From assembly GCF_900699045.1 (NCBI RefSeq), contig NZ_CAADHL010000001.1, positions 1 to 64,000 on the forward strand: DNA of 64,000 nt, written 5' to 3'. Below, in pieces: positions 42,831 to 54,405 of this stretch. The notes under the pieces were generated by a model, which worked only from the letters and a program-made list of their open reading frames with translations, ran no database searches and was not told the origin of the DNA. Both the position numbers and the translations under genes were made by a program. Within the stretch, counting starts at the first letter, position 1; the number at the start of each line of letters is the position of its first letter. The stretch comes from Candidatus Williamhamiltonella defendens (GTDB lineage Bacteria > Pseudomonadota > Gammaproteobacteria > Enterobacterales > Enterobacteriaceae).

Positions 42831-44519
42831 TTATAAGGCAATTCGTTTATAACGACTATACTCTGGCTTCCAATAATTACGTTCAATAGACTGCATTAAA
42901 TCCGCTTCAGAAATCAATGGCGCTTTATTTTCTGATTGAGCTGTTTTTCCTACCTCAAAAGCAATACTTTTTGATACTTTATGAATATCATCAATATGCG
43001 GAAGTATCCCGCCCTTTCCTGTCAGTAATAAGGGCGACTGAGAAGCTAAAGCGCGGCTTGCAGCCATAAACATCGCGTCTGTAATTCGACGAGCGCCTGA
43101 TGCTAATACGCCTAATCCGATGCCTGGGAAAATATATGCATTATTACATTGTCCAATCGAGTAAATCTGGTCTTTATAATAAACAGGTTTAAATGGACTA
43201 CCCGTTGCTATCAGAGCACTTCCCGCAGTCCAGTGAATAATTTCTTCCGGTAAGGCCTCCACCTGAGAAGTTGGGTTAGAAAGAGGCAGGATAATAGGAT
43301 GAGCAGAATAAAGGCACATTTCATGAATCAGCTCTTGAGTAAATAATCCAGGTTGACCTGAAACACCAATTAAAATATCTGGACGAGCATTTCGGATCAC
43401 ATCTAGTAAAGAAATGACCTTTTTATCTAAAGTCCAACTTTGAAGGCACCTGGTTTTTTGTGTCAATTTTTTTTGAAAATCTAATAGATTGGGTAATCTA
43501 TCTGTCAGCAAACCAAAGCGATCTACCATAAATATTCGCTCTCTAGCCGCTTTTTCCGTTAAACCTTCTAATTGCATCTGTATGATAATTTGCTCTGCAA
43601 TGCCGCAACCAGCTGAGCCTGCACCCAAAAAAGCAATGGTTTTCTCTTTTAAGTGGCCTCCACTTGCTGCAATTAAAGTGGCCAGCGTGACTGCAGAAGT
43701 ACCCTGAATGTCATCATTAAAGCAGCAGAGTTGATCACGATAATGATTTAATAAACCTGTGGCACTTTTTTGAGCGAAATCCTCAAATTGTAAAAGTACG
43801 TTAGGCCAACGACGTTTCACAGCGTTAATAAATTGATCCACAAAAGTATAATATTCATTACCAGAAATGCGTTCATGACGCCAACCCATATAAAGAGGAT
43901 CTTTTAATCTTTGAGAATTATTTGTGCCGACATCCAGAACAATCGGTAAGGTGTAAGCAGGGCTTATCCCTCCACAGGCAGTATATAATGCGAGCTTCCC
44001 AATCGGGATGCCCATACCGCCAATTCCTTGATCACCCAAACCCAAAATACGTTCACCATCCGTAACCACGATGACCTTCACATTTTGTCTCACGGCGTTC
44101 TGAAGAATCCCATCCATATCAGCGCGATGAGGGTAAGAAATAAATAGGCCCCTCCCTCGCCGATAAATATTTGAAAAATGCTGACAGGCCTCGCCTACAG
44201 TCGGAGTATAAATAATAGGCATCATTTCAGGGAGGTGGCGACAGAGTAAACAATAAAATAGTGTCTCGTTAGTATCCTGGATATTTCTTAAATAAATATG
44301 CTTATCTATATCATTTGTGAATTCCTGATATTGTTGGTAAGCCCGTTCAGTCTGATCTTGAATAGTCTCTATAGACTCTGGCAATAAACCATGGAGATTA
44401 AATTGGCTACGTTCTTCTTTTGTAAAGGCACTACCCTTATTCAGTAATGGAAATTCCAACAAAACTGGACCAGCGTACGGAATATATAGAGGAGGTTTAT
44501 TTTCATATTCAAATTTCAT
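42831..44519 (-). CDS. maeA: NAD-dependent malic enzyme
   Basis: Oxidatively decarboxylates malate to pyruvate with NAD. 562 residues (E. coli 565). Motifs: [11 protein letters not shown] near 105, [25 protein letters not shown] (in two parts), the metal site [22 protein letters not shown], the Rossmann loop [14 protein letters not shown] and [10 protein letters not shown]. Located 24 bases after the end of metG, which may make it a downstream part of that transcript. Supplies pyruvate when C4 acids are the carbon source. Intact. Confidence 0.96.
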   Translation of the reverse strand: MKFEYENKPPLYIPYAGPVLLEFPLLNKGSAFTKEERSQFNLHGLLPESIETIQDQTERAYQQYQEFTNDIDKHIYLRNIQDTNETLFYCLLCRHLPEMMPIIYTPTVGEACQHFSNIYRRGRGLFISYPHRADMDGILQNAVRQNVKVIVVTDGERILGLGDQGIGGMGIPIGKLALYTACGGISPAYTLPIVLDVGTNNSQRLKDPLYMGWRHERISGNEYYTFVDQFINAVKRRWPNVLLQFEDFAQKSATGLLNHYRDQLCCFNDDIQGTSAVTLATLIAASGGHLKEKTIAFLGAGSAGCGIAEQIIIQMQLEGLTEKAARERIFMVDRFGLLTDRLPNLLDFQKKLTQKTRCLQSWTLDKKVISLLDVIRNARPDILIGVSGQPGLFTQELIHEMCLYSAHPIILPLSNPTSQVEALPEEIIHWTAGSALIATGSPFKPVYYKDQIYSIGQCNNAYIFPGIGLGVLASGARRITDAMFMAASRALASQSPLLLTGKGGILPHIDDIHKVSKSIAFEVGKTAQSENKAPLISEADLMQSIERNYWKPEYSRYKRIAL

Positions 44520-44543
44520 AAAAATTATCCTGACTGATTACTC

Positions 44544-46181
44544 TCAACATTTCAGCATCGCGACTATTTTATCGTTGTCTATACGGTTAAAAAGAGCTTT
44601 AAAAGGCTTAATTTCATGATTTAATAAAGGAGAATTGATTGAATCCCAAGTTAATTCGGTATTCAAGAATACTTCGCTTCTCTCTGACAACGCAGGCAGA
44701 ACAGGTTTAAGATAAGTCATTAATATACGGAACAAATGGATTCCCATTGAGCAAATAGACTGAATTTTTGCTGCATCAACTTCTTTTTTTGCAAGCACCC
44801 AAGGGGCTTGTTCATCTACATACCGATTGGCTAAATCTGCCAGTGCCATGATTTCACGAATCGCTTTACTGGTTTCACGAGTATGATAGGCCTCCGCTAT
44901 GCGGAGACCTGCTTGAACAAAAGTGAAATACAACTCTGAATCTGCTAATTCTTTCGATAAAATACCAGAAAATTTTTTATTGATAAAACTGGCATTTCGG
45001 GCTGCTATATTCACCACTTTATTGACTAAATCAGCATTCACGCGATGAACAAAATCTTCAAGATTTAAATCGATATCATCGATATGAGAAGATAATTTGG
45101 CTGCATAATAGTAACGCAAACAATCAGGATCTAAATGCTTTAAGTAATTACTTGCTTCAATAAAAGTACCACGAGATTTAGACATCTTTTCGCCATTAAC
45201 CGTGATGTATCCATGTACAAATAGATTGGTTGGTTTGCGAAAATCACTCCCTTCTAGTACAGCAGGCCAAAATAAACTGTGAAAATACACAATGTCTTTG
45301 CCAATAAAATGATACAACTCAGTTTTAGTATCCACCTGCCAAAATTCATCAAAACTAACATCTTCTTTTTTATCACAAAATTTTTTGAAAGATCCCATAT
45401 AACCAATCGGAGCATCCAACCAAACATAAAAATATTTATCGGGTGCATCAGGGATTTTAAATCCAAAATAAGGGGTATCACGTGTGATATCCCATTGACG
45501 AAGACCAGATGTAAGCCAAGTCTGCATTTTATTGGCCACCTGTTGCTGCAGTGTACCAGAATGAATCCATTTTTTTAGCATTCCAGTGAATGCCGGCAAA
45601 TCAAAAAATAAATGTTCAGACTCGCGTATTACAGGCGTTTCGCCAGAAACCTCTGATTTAGGATCAATCAATTCAGTGGAACGATAAGTAGCACCACAAG
45701 CTTCACAATTATCCCCATATTGATGGGGAGCTTGGCATTTAGGGCAGGTACCTTTTACAAAACGATCAGGTAAAAAAAGCTTTTTTTCAGGATCATATAA
45801 TTGTGAGATAACCCGTTTTTTAATGTGTCCTTTCGCTTTGAGCCGCTGATAAATGGCCACGGAAAGCTCACGATTTTCATCACTGTGAGTAGAGTAATAA
45901 TGATCATAACTGATTAGAAACCCAGAAAAATCATTCTGATGCTGCTGATTTATTTCTTCGATCATTTTCTCTGGATGAATACCTAATTTTTCTGCTTTGA
46001 GCATAATGGCAGTACCGTGAGCATCATCTGCACAAATGAAATAAACCTCATGGCCTCTCATTCGTTGATAACGAACCCAAATATCTGCTTGAATATGTTC
46101 TAACATATGCCCTAAGTGAATGGGACCATTGGCATAGGGAAATGCACAGGTGACCAATATTTTTTTGATAGATTCAGTCAT
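44544..46181 (-). CDS. metG: Methionyl-tRNA synthetase lacking the C-terminal tRNA-binding domain
   Basis: Charges tRNA-Met. HIGH motif PIHLGHML near residue 20, zinc knuckle [18 protein letters not shown] (about 145-163), and KMSKS in GEKMSKSRG (about 335). The catalytic core and anticodon-binding helices are complete. The protein ends at residue 545 ([15 protein letters not shown]). E. coli MetG has 677 residues, the last 120 or so being an EMAP-II-like dimerisation domain. That domain is absent and no remnant lies in the 24 bases before maeA. The monomeric core is known to be active in E. coli. Divergent from mrp. Confidence 0.96.
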   Translation of the reverse strand: MTESIKKILVTCAFPYANGPIHLGHMLEHIQADIWVRYQRMRGHEVYFICADDAHGTAIMLKAEKLGIHPEKMIEEINQQHQNDFSGFLISYDHYYSTHSDENRELSVAIYQRLKAKGHIKKRVISQLYDPEKKLFLPDRFVKGTCPKCQAPHQYGDNCEACGATYRSTELIDPKSEVSGETPVIRESEHLFFDLPAFTGMLKKWIHSGTLQQQVANKMQTWLTSGLRQWDITRDTPYFGFKIPDAPDKYFYVWLDAPIGYMGSFKKFCDKKEDVSFDEFWQVDTKTELYHFIGKDIVYFHSLFWPAVLEGSDFRKPTNLFVHGYITVNGEKMSKSRGTFIEASNYLKHLDPDCLRYYYAAKLSSHIDDIDLNLEDFVHRVNADLVNKVVNIAARNASFINKKFSGILSKELADSELYFTFVQAGLRIAEAYHTRETSKAIREIMALADLANRYVDEQAPWVLAKKEVDAAKIQSICSMGIHLFRILMTYLKPVLPALSERSEVFLNTELTWDSINSPLLNHEIKPFKALFNRIDNDKIVAMLKC

Positions 46182-46378
46182 AATAAAAATGGCTTATTTA
46201 AATAATAAAGTTGAATATTAACTGATCAGACTTCCGCCCGCCAGGGATTCATACACGAAGTTTTACCATCCTGATCTCAATTAAGTTACAAAGTTTTTCT
46301 ATTAGTTTTTCAAATGAATTTTATTTTTATGTAGGAAGATAAAATATGAAGAGATATTCAAATTAAAATAGCGCCGAG

Positions 46379-47452
46379 ATGCTTAAAACACAGGTGTCAG
46401 ACATTATCGCGATTTTTACTCATCCCACTCTAAAAAAAGATTTATGATCCTTGAATGCGCTTCATCGTTGCACTTTTTTAGATCAAGTGCTTCATATAGA
46501 AATCATCATCCCGTTTCCATGGGCCTCGGTTTGTGAACAATTAAAATTAAAAACCACTGCAACACTTTTGGCTTGCACTGGCGCTCAAGCCGTTGAATAG
46601 AAATTCATTCAGCATATTCGCCCATTACACAGAGAGAATGGGCAGGCAGCGGTACAGGGAATCAGTAATATTTTAGCGGTCAGCTCAGGAAAATGAGGCG
46701 TCGGAAAATCCTCTATCGCAGTGAATTTAGCCTTGTCTTTGATTCAAGAAGGTGCAAAGTGGGTATTTTATATGCAGATATTACGGCCCATCTGTACCTC
46801 ATATTTTAGGCAATACTGATCTACGACCCACGTCACCGGACGGTCAACATATGGTTCCTATTATTATGCATGGTATGGCGAGTAATTCTATTGGTTATCT
46901 CGTGACAGGTGACAATGCGATGATCTGGCGTGGGCCCATGGCCAGCAAAGCGCTATTACAAATGTTAAACGATACTTTGTGGCCTGAATTAGACTATTTG
47001 ATAGGGATATGCCACCAGGGACAGGTGACATTCGATTAACATTGGCTCAAAAAATCCCTGTGACCGCGGCAATTGTGATCACGACTCTACAAGATCTTGC
47101 ATTAATTGATGCTGCTAAAGGAATTGTGATGTTCAGCAAGGTGAAGGTACCATTATTGGGTGTGATTGAAAACATAACGGAGCATCTGTGCGCTCAGTGT
47201 GGTTCTATTGATCCTATTTTTGGGCGTGGTGGGACAGAAAAATTAATCAAAAAGTATCAAATAAAATTACTGGGAAAAATTCCGCTACACTCTTTTTTAA
47301 GTGAAGATGCTGATTCTTGGTATCCAACCGTCGTCAGGCAACCTGATAGCTGATTGAGCGATATTTTTAGGCAATTAGCTTCTTGTGTGGCCGCTGAAAT
47401 GTATTGGAAAATTAGCGCCATTCCTAATGAAATGCGCAGTCGCCATCTGTGA
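46379..47452 (+). pseudogene. mrp: Mrp (ApbC), Fe-S cluster carrier ATPase, broken
   Basis: Full-length debris from ATG 46379 to TGA 47452. NILAVSSGK, stop, GVGKSSIAVNLA shows the Walker A loop with TGA in place of a Gly codon. Then YGPSVPHILG, TSPDGQHMVPI and WRGPMASKALLQM, DMPPGTGDIRLTLAQKIPV and a CxxC motif (CAQCG) follow. There are stops early (after TLKKDL, after AVE) and at least two frameshifts. Divergent from metG exactly as in E. coli. In E. coli mrp loss is tolerated. Confidence 0.92.
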
Positions 47453-47609
47453 ATAATGATGCTAATCGTATCAATCGATCTTATATAAACTGCGATTTTT
47501 TGTCTATTCTGTGAAAATCATCTGTGTCAAACATAACTTAAGCAGAATAGAAAACTCCTATTTTTAAAATCATCGTGCCCGAATTTTATAGGCACACGCG
47601 TGTTACCAG

Positions 47610-48690
47610 CGCTTACTAAAAGTAAGGCCCAACTCATCTTGAGCACTACCATAGAGAGCAGCCAACAAAGTCATATTGATTTTTTTAAGGTTTGCCTGTA
47701 TCTAAGCTTGCATAAATGCACTCACTTTCTCAGTCTCTTGAGAAGGAACTTCTAGTTTTAATCAACTCAAAAACCATTTAGTCCAGGCATATTAGCAGTG
47801 CCGCCGCTTGTTTTTTAGAAAGCACGAGATCAGCACCAGCTTAGCTCCTGTGCCTACAGAACACACCAGATTCAGTTGCTTATTGAGCTTAATACCGGCT
47901 CGGGCAATATATTTTTTACTTTTGAGTTCATCGTATGCAGTTTTAAAGATCGTGTCTTCCGAATAAGTGTTTCTCTTAAAGTGGCTGTAGCGTAATTCTC
48001 CATATAGAGTGAGATCTAGACTCCGGTCTATTTGAAAAGTATAACGTGCTTGAGTGATAAACGAGAAACCTCTTCAATTGGCATAACCACGACCTTTTTC
48101 TATGTTGGGCTTATAAACTCGTTAGAATATCCAGGAGATCTCTCATATACTCAAGGCCAGTCATTAGCCCCCAACTATGACCATTGTCGTTTTGATCTTT
48201 ATTGTATATAAAAAGCCATAGTAGGGACTATATTTTTTACAACAATCTATTTGGAACCCTGTTATGAAGATTCCGGTTTTAAAAGACGCCGAAATACATA
48301 TCATTCGTCAGAGATTAAGTAAAATTAAGATTAATGGAAGAACCTTTGGTGTCTTTAAATCGACACCAGATCCCTCCTTGAATACAGCTTTGCCCTTGGC
48401 TTATTTCACAGCGGCGTTTAAAAAGACCAGTTAAACGATAGCCTACCAAATTGATCACATACCATTGTTGACTGATCGTTTCAGATAAACCTTCCTATGT
48501 ATTATTCAAATCTATAGAAGTTACCTTTGCTCCTGTAACTGCTTCTAAAAAATTCTTAAAAAGATTAACCGAAATTTTTTCTAAAAATTAGAGCTAGAGT
48601 AATTAGCAAAAGCAGACTCGCTGATCCATAGTAAAACACTAAATAAAGTAGACATGAAAATAAAATGATTGAATTTTTTTAAAAATCATT
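47610..48690 (-). pseudogene. Probable outer-membrane beta-barrel protein, broken
   Basis: On the minus strand a signal-like start (MSTLFSVLLWISESAFANYSS) is followed, in shifting frames, by SWGLMTGLEYM, LYGELRYSHFKRNT, KYIARAGIKLNK and finally ALYGSAQDELGLTFSKRW, stop. The alternation of short beta strands, the SWG-M-GLEY pattern and the terminal aromatic residue are typical of autotransporter or other outer-membrane barrels. Neither family nor name can be fixed. Many stops. Confidence 0.4.
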
Positions 48691-49086
48691 TTTTCCTTAG
48701 TCATTTTTAAATTAAAAATTAAATTTTTAACAACTGTTTAATAACATATATTTTTTAGTTGATTTTAAATATTAATTTCAAATAAAAATAAATATGTGTG
48801 TATATTACAGAATAAATACATAGATTTATTCTTAATAAGATTTAAAATATCAATTTATTTTATAAATTAAAATTTATTAATTTTTAAATAAATTTATCAA
48901 TGTTATTCAACCTTTATTTTTTATTTATTAATAAGACTAGCAAATAAAACTTCCTGAGAGGGGACTCGATTACACTTGAGAAAAATAGACAGTTTTCAAT
49001 TTTTTCATGTACAAATCTTACATACCCGCTCTCAAAACCATATCTAGTGATATGATTCGCCATTTTTTACAAAAATAAGGGATACA
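48691..49086. other. AT-rich region upstream of waaA
   Basis: Mostly A/T runs without ORFs. The waaA promoter should lie in the last 100 bases. A small perfect inverted repeat ATATC-TAGT-GATAT (about 49042-49055) precedes the gene. Nothing else is recognised. Confidence 0.45.
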
Positions 49087-50370
49087 ATGTGGCTTAAACT
49101 CTATCAAGGAGTATTTTATTTGATCCAACCGGTAATTTGGTTGCGCTTATTGTTACGCGCACGTTTAACACCGGCTTATCGAAAGCGATGGTCAGAACGT
49201 TACGGATTTTGCAAAAAAAAAATCACGCCAGGCGGTCTTGTAATTCACTCAGTCTCAGTCGGTGAAACCGTCGCTGCCACTCCATTTGTGAAAGCTTTGC
49301 GGCAAGCTTATCCTTCATTACCCATCACGATGACTACTATGACCCCGACGGGCTCTGAACGCATTCTTTCCGAACTCGGCTCTCAGGTTGATCATGTTTA
49401 CTTGCCTTACGATCTTCCCTGTGCTATCCATCGTTTTCTGGACACCCTGAATCCTAAATTATTTATTATTCTGGAAACAGAACTTTGGCCCACCCTAATC
49501 ACTTTACTTTATCAAAGAAAAATTCCTCTGATCATCGCTAATGCGCGTTTATCAGCGCATTCTGCAGCAGGTTATAAAAAAATAGCGCCCTTCATGAAAA
49601 GCCTCCTGGAGCGCTTAACATTAGTGGCAGTACAAAATGAAGAAGATGGAAAACGATTCATAGAATTAGGGCTAAAGCCATCTCAAATGGTAGTGACGGG
49701 GAGCATTAAGTTTGATATTCACCTGACACCAGAACTAAAAATGAAAGCCGTTAATTTACGCAAACAATGGGCCCCAGATCGTTTGATTTGGATAGCCAGC
49801 AGTACTCATACAGGTGAAGAAATTTTATTATTAGAAGCGCAACGGCAGTTGTTACAAAAACATCCTGATTTATTGCTGATTTTGGTGCCCAGACATCAAG
49901 AACGTTTTTCTAAAGTGGTATCTCTGGTTAAAAAATCTCATTTCAACTATATAAAACGCAGCTCAGGTCATGTTCCTTCAAGTCAAGATCAAGTGATCAT
50001 CGGTGATACTATGGGCGAATTAATGTTGCTGTACGGTATCGCTGATCTGGCTTTTGTCGGTGGTAGTCTCGTCAATCATGGTGGACATAATCCATTGGAA
50101 CCTGCAGCTCACGCGGTTCCAATCATTATGGGCCCATATACATTTAATTTTAAGGATATTTGTACTAAGTTAGTACTTGCTCAGGGTCTGATTCAAATCG
50201 CTGATGTGGCCTCATTAGTAAAAAGAGTCGATCTATGGCTGATAGATCAAAATTGTCGCCATCAATATGGGAGAAATGCCATCAAGGTGGTTCATGAAAA
50301 TCAAGGTGCCTTAAAATGTCTGTTGTCTTTATTGAAACCTTATTTAGCGCCACCGACACGAGATCCATAA
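49087..50370 (+). CDS. waaA: Kdo transferase
   Basis: Inner-membrane-bound GT30 enzyme that adds two Kdo residues to lipid IVA. 427 residues (E. coli 425). N-terminal membrane anchor (about 1-25), VIHSVSVGETVAATPFV with the catalytic glutamate, PYDLPCAIHRFL, ETELWPTLI, and the donor motif GGSLVNHGGHNPLEPAAHAVP. First gene of waaA-waaE-coaD, one stop-to-start step from waaE. Intact. Confidence 0.97.
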   Translation: MWLKLYQGVFYLIQPVIWLRLLLRARLTPAYRKRWSERYGFCKKKITPGGLVIHSVSVGETVAATPFVKALRQAYPSLPITMTTMTPTGSERILSELGSQVDHVYLPYDLPCAIHRFLDTLNPKLFIILETELWPTLITLLYQRKIPLIIANARLSAHSAAGYKKIAPFMKSLLERLTLVAVQNEEDGKRFIELGLKPSQMVVTGSIKFDIHLTPELKMKAVNLRKQWAPDRLIWIASSTHTGEEILLLEAQRQLLQKHPDLLLILVPRHQERFSKVVSLVKKSHFNYIKRSSGHVPSSQDQVIIGDTMGELMLLYGIADLAFVGGSLVNHGGHNPLEPAAHAVPIIMGPYTFNFKDICTKLVLAQGLIQIADVASLVKRVDLWLIDQNCRHQYGRNAIKVVHENQGALKCLLSLLKPYLAPPTRDP

Positions 50371-51156
50371 ATGAAAGCAAAAAACCGCCTATCTGTAGTC
50401 ATTTTAACCAAAAATTCATCCGATTTACTAAATGAATGCCTTATCAGCGCTTCTTGGGCTGATGAAATCATCGTTCTTGACTCAGGGAGTCAAGACGACA
50501 CCCAAACCATCGCAAAACGACATAATGTAAAATTTTACACTCAAACAGATTGGCGAGGGTTTGGACAACAAAGACAATTAGCACAACAATATGCGCAAGG
50601 ACAATATATTTTTATGTTAGACGCAGATGAACGAATCACGCCAGAACTCAAAACAGCTATTCAAATTATTTTAACGAAAACGCATACTGAAAAAAAATCG
50701 CCAACGGTGTACAGCTGTTGTCGTCGAAATTTTTTTTTAGGACGATTAATACGACATAGCGGTTGGTATCCTGATCCTGTGATTCGATTATATCCTCGAT
50801 TACAGTATCAATACGGTGATGAAGATGTTCACGAATCGCTCAATTACGGCTCTGCAAAAGTCGTGTGCTTACAAGGAGATTTATTGCATCTCACTTATCG
50901 AGATTTTTTCTCTTTTCAAAAAAAACAGCTTGATTACGCGAAAGCTTGGGCCTCAGAGCGCCATAAAAAAGGCAAACGCGTTTCTTTTTTATCCATTTTT
51001 ATTCACTCTATCGGAGCCTTTATAAAAACTTTTTTACTCAGACTCGGTTTTTTGGATGCTCAAGAAGGACTATTACTTTCTTTGTTAAACACACAATACA
51101 CTTTTAATAAATATGCAATTTTATGGTCATTTCAACGTTCAAAAAATAGGGATTAA
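50371..51156 (+). CDS. waaE: LPS core heptose beta-1,4-glucosyltransferase family protein
   Basis: Family 2 glycosyltransferase of 261 residues. N-terminal GT-A start [26 protein letters not shown], and the DxD-like [11 protein letters not shown] (about 86-96). Its place between waaA and coaD is that of WaaE (KdtX) in Yersinia, Serratia and Klebsiella, where it adds glucose to inner-core heptose I. E. coli K-12 lacks it, so this supports a non-coli ancestor. The end overlaps the upstream part of the coaD frame but not the coaD start. Confidence 0.88.
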   Translation: MKAKNRLSVVILTKNSSDLLNECLISASWADEIIVLDSGSQDDTQTIAKRHNVKFYTQTDWRGFGQQRQLAQQYAQGQYIFMLDADERITPELKTAIQIILTKTHTEKKSPTVYSCCRRNFFLGRLIRHSGWYPDPVIRLYPRLQYQYGDEDVHESLNYGSAKVVCLQGDLLHLTYRDFFSFQKKQLDYAKAWASERHKKGKRVSFLSIFIHSIGAFIKTFLLRLGFLDAQEGLLLSLLNTQYTFNKYAILWSFQRSKNRD

Positions 51157-51163
51157 AAACACG

Positions 51164-51634
51164 ATGAGTATTCGAGTAATTTATCCAGGTACATTTGATC
51201 CCATCACTAATGGTCATGTAGATTTGGTGAGCAGAGCCTGTTCCTTATTTGATCACGTGATACTCGCTATAGCAGACAGCGCCAATAAAAAAACGCTTTT
51301 TAGCTTGAATGAGCGTGTAGATTTCGCAACGGACGCGACGGCCCACCTTAACAATATTGAAGTCACTTCATTTCATGGATTATTGATTCATTTTGCGCAA
51401 CAAAAAAATACCCCTATTTTACTTAGGGGCATCCGTTCTATTTCAGATTTTGAACAAGAATGGCAACTCTGCCATATGAATCATCGCATCATGCCTGAGC
51501 TAGAGACGTTATTTTTGATGCCTGCAGAAAAATGGGATTTTATCTCCTCCTCATTAGTCAAAGAAATTGCCCAATATCGAGGGGATCTCACGCCTTTTGT
51601 TCCAGATTGTGTTAAAAAAGCGTTATTACGTTAG
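51164..51634 (+). CDS. coaD: Phosphopantetheine adenylyltransferase
   Basis: Makes dephospho-CoA from 4'-phosphopantetheine and ATP. 156 residues (E. coli 159). The HxGH-type site is in [16 protein letters not shown] (about 7-22), and [14 protein letters not shown] and [10 protein letters not shown] (the ISSTxVR region) follow. The frame is open 17 codons upstream (51113), but [13 protein letters not shown] is the family start. Last gene of the waa group. Intact. Confidence 0.96.
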   Translation: MSIRVIYPGTFDPITNGHVDLVSRACSLFDHVILAIADSANKKTLFSLNERVDFATDATAHLNNIEVTSFHGLLIHFAQQKNTPILLRGIRSISDFEQEWQLCHMNHRIMPELETLFLMPAEKWDFISSSLVKEIAQYRGDLTPFVPDCVKKALLR

Positions 51635-51669
51635 GGATTTTTTAACGCCATTCACAAGACTTAAAAGGA

Positions 51670-52018
51670 AAAATTAGAACCACGCTAATTATATTTTAGC
51701 CCGCGCTTTAAAATATTTCACTCAAAAAATTGAAAATTTAGATGGGATGAAGGCTATCTGTAAATTATATTATTTTGAAAATGAAGTTGATTATTTTAAT
51801 TTAATCATTAATCAAGAATAAAAATCGGATAGGAATACCGGTGTTACGTATGATATTCATTTCTTAGCTGACAAGAATAGTTGCACGAAAATAAACTGTA
51901 TACTGACTGAACTAAATAGTTTAGATTCAGTTTTACTTGAAGCTTTTTCGAGTAATGAAGCAATTTATTCATACCAGTTACGCTATAAATCCAGCCGTAC
52001 ATCTTCTATTTTTCCATG
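51670..52018 (+). pseudogene. Unrecognised ORF interrupted by one stop
   Basis: A single frame runs about 115 codons with one TAA in the middle (51819-51821). It reads NHANYILARALKYFTQKIEN, LYYFENEVDYFNLIINQE, stop, then GVTYDIHFLADKNSCTK and SYQLRYKSSRTSSIFP. No start codon is seen. The codon pattern looks like a real protein that has just lost its frame. I recognise no family. It sits between coaD and the uvrA remnant. Confidence 0.35.
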
Positions 52019-52051
52019 ATCTTACAGTAACTTTCAACTAGGAAGTTTTGA

Positions 52052-54316
52052 ATGAAAAATATCAAAATTCTAGGCGCTTGTACTCACAATCTAAACAATA
52101 TAACATTGACTATTCCTAGAGATAAATTGATTGTGCTTAAAGAATTATCTGGCTCTGGCAAATCTTCGTTAGCTTTCGATACTTTATATTCTGAGGGGCA
52201 GCGCCGTTATGTGGAATCTCTTTCGTCTTATGCACATAAATTTTTTCATTAATGGAAAAACCTGATGTCAAATACATGAAAGGATATCGCCCTCTATTTC
52301 TATCGAACAAAAATCAACTTCACATAATCCTCATTCTACTGTGGGTACAATTACTGAAATTCATATCCAAGCTGTGATAAGTTAGGCATTCAGAAATTTT
52401 CTGATCACAAAAAATTAATTGAGAACGAGGAACTTTCCTTACCCGGTAGAGCAATTATAGGTTGGGATCTCCGTCATTCTTATTATTTTCAAATACTCAA
52501 TTCTTTGGTAAATTATTATCAATGTGATATTCAAACATCGTTTCTGATTTTAAAAAGTCATATAAAAGCAATTTTATAGGGTTCTGGAAACGAAATTATT
52601 AGTTTCAAATACGCGAATGATCGAGGTGATAATACAGTAAAATGTTATCTATTTAAGGGTATTCTCAATAACATAGAGCGTCGATATAAAGAAACTGAAT
52701 CAATTACCGTCCGTGAACAATTGGGGAAATTTATTAGTCATCGTTGATGTACTTTCTGCCATGGCACTCGTCTACGTAAAGAAGCGCCTTATATTTTTAT
52801 AGAAGAGAAGACTATTTCAGAGCTTTCTGATTTCAGTATTGCGGCAGTATTGCTGTTTTTAAAGGCATTGAGTTAATTGAGCAGAGCGCTTAAATTGCAG
52901 AAAAATTTTACAAGAAATCATCGCTAAACTAAAATTTTTAGTCAGTGTGGGATTGAATTATCTTTCACTTTCACGAGCTCTTTAAACCTTATCTGGGGGA
53001 GAAGCCCAACGTACTCGTTTGGCAAGCCAAATCGGGGCAGGTTTGATTGTGGTCACATACGTATCGGATGAACCTTCGGTGTACATAAAAGAGATAATAA
53101 ACGATTAATCAATACATTGATTTATTTATGTAATATAGGAAATACAGCGATTGTGGTGGAGCATGATGAAGACGCCGTTTGTACCGCCGATAATCTGATT
53201 AACATCGGTCCTGGTGCTGGCGTTCATGGAGGAAAAGTAGTAACTAAAGGAACAATGGAAGATATTATAGCGACGGCTGAATCTGTAACGGGGTAATTTC
53301 TCAGTGGGCGATTAAAATTATCATTCCATCTCAGCGTATTTCAGCAGATCACAAGAAAGTGCTTAAATTAACATGTGCATAAAGAAATCATTTCAAAAAT
53401 ATTACTTTAATATTGCCTGTAGACTTATTGATTTGTGTGACAGAAGTGTATAGTTTGGGTAAATCAACCCCGATTAATGACACCCTTTATCCTATTGCTC
53501 ATGGTGAATTTAATGGTGCCACTGAGACTCGACCTTCTCTTTATTATAAAATTGAAGGATTAGAACATTTTGATAAATTAATCGATATTGATTAAAGCCT
53601 AATTGGCCGCACACCTCTATCGAATCCAGCCACTTATACGGGTGTTTCACACCTATGCGTAAGTTATTTACGGCGGTTCATGAATCACGGAGTAGAGGTT
53701 ATAAGCGGGAAGTTTTAGTTTTAATGTCAAATGTGGCCGTTGCGAAGCACGTCAAGGAGCAAGGTAAAGATGCATTTTTTTGCCTGATATTTATGTGCAA
53801 TATGATCCTTCTAAAGGAAAACACTATAATCATAAAACTTTGGAGATCAAATATAAAGGAAAAATATACATCAAGTATTGCATATGACGGTTGAAGAATC
53901 TTGAATTTTTTCAAGCCGTCCCTGTATTAACAAGCAAATTACAGACGTTAACAGAAGTGGATTTATTTTATATGCGGCGGGGCTAATCAGCGGCGGCGCT
54001 TCCTGAGGAGAAGCCAAATGGATAAAATTATCGCGCGAGGTGTCAAAAGGTGCCACAGGAAAGACGCTATATATATTGGATTAGCCAATAACGGGATTAC
54101 ATTTTGCGGACATAGAGCCATTATTATCAGTATTACAGAGACTCCGAGATCAGGAAAATACGATTTTAGTGATTGAACATAATTCAGATGTGATTAAAAC
54201 AGCAGATTTGATTGTAGATTTAGGTCCTGAAAGTGGTAATGGGGTGGCATATTTTGGTTTCAGGCACGCCAGAAGAAATTGTAGAATGTACAGATTCTCA
54301 TACCACTCGTTTTTAA
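52052..54316 (+). pseudogene. uvrA: UvrA, excinuclease ABC damage-recognition ATPase, broken
   Basis: Starts intact with [17 protein letters not shown] and a Walker [21 protein letters not shown]. It then decays: [68 protein letters not shown], then in the second half [54 protein letters not shown]-like fragments and [19 protein letters not shown]. Dozens of stops and frameshifts and a few deletions. Length 2.3 kb against 2.8 kb in E. coli. Loss removes nucleotide excision repair, unless a second copy exists elsewhere. Confidence 0.93.
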
Positions 54317-54405
54317 AAGTTTTTATTACATAATAAATAAATCATACTTTCATTTTTACCTACATAATATAGACAAATATTGATCTCACTTTTTTATGGA
54401 GATAT

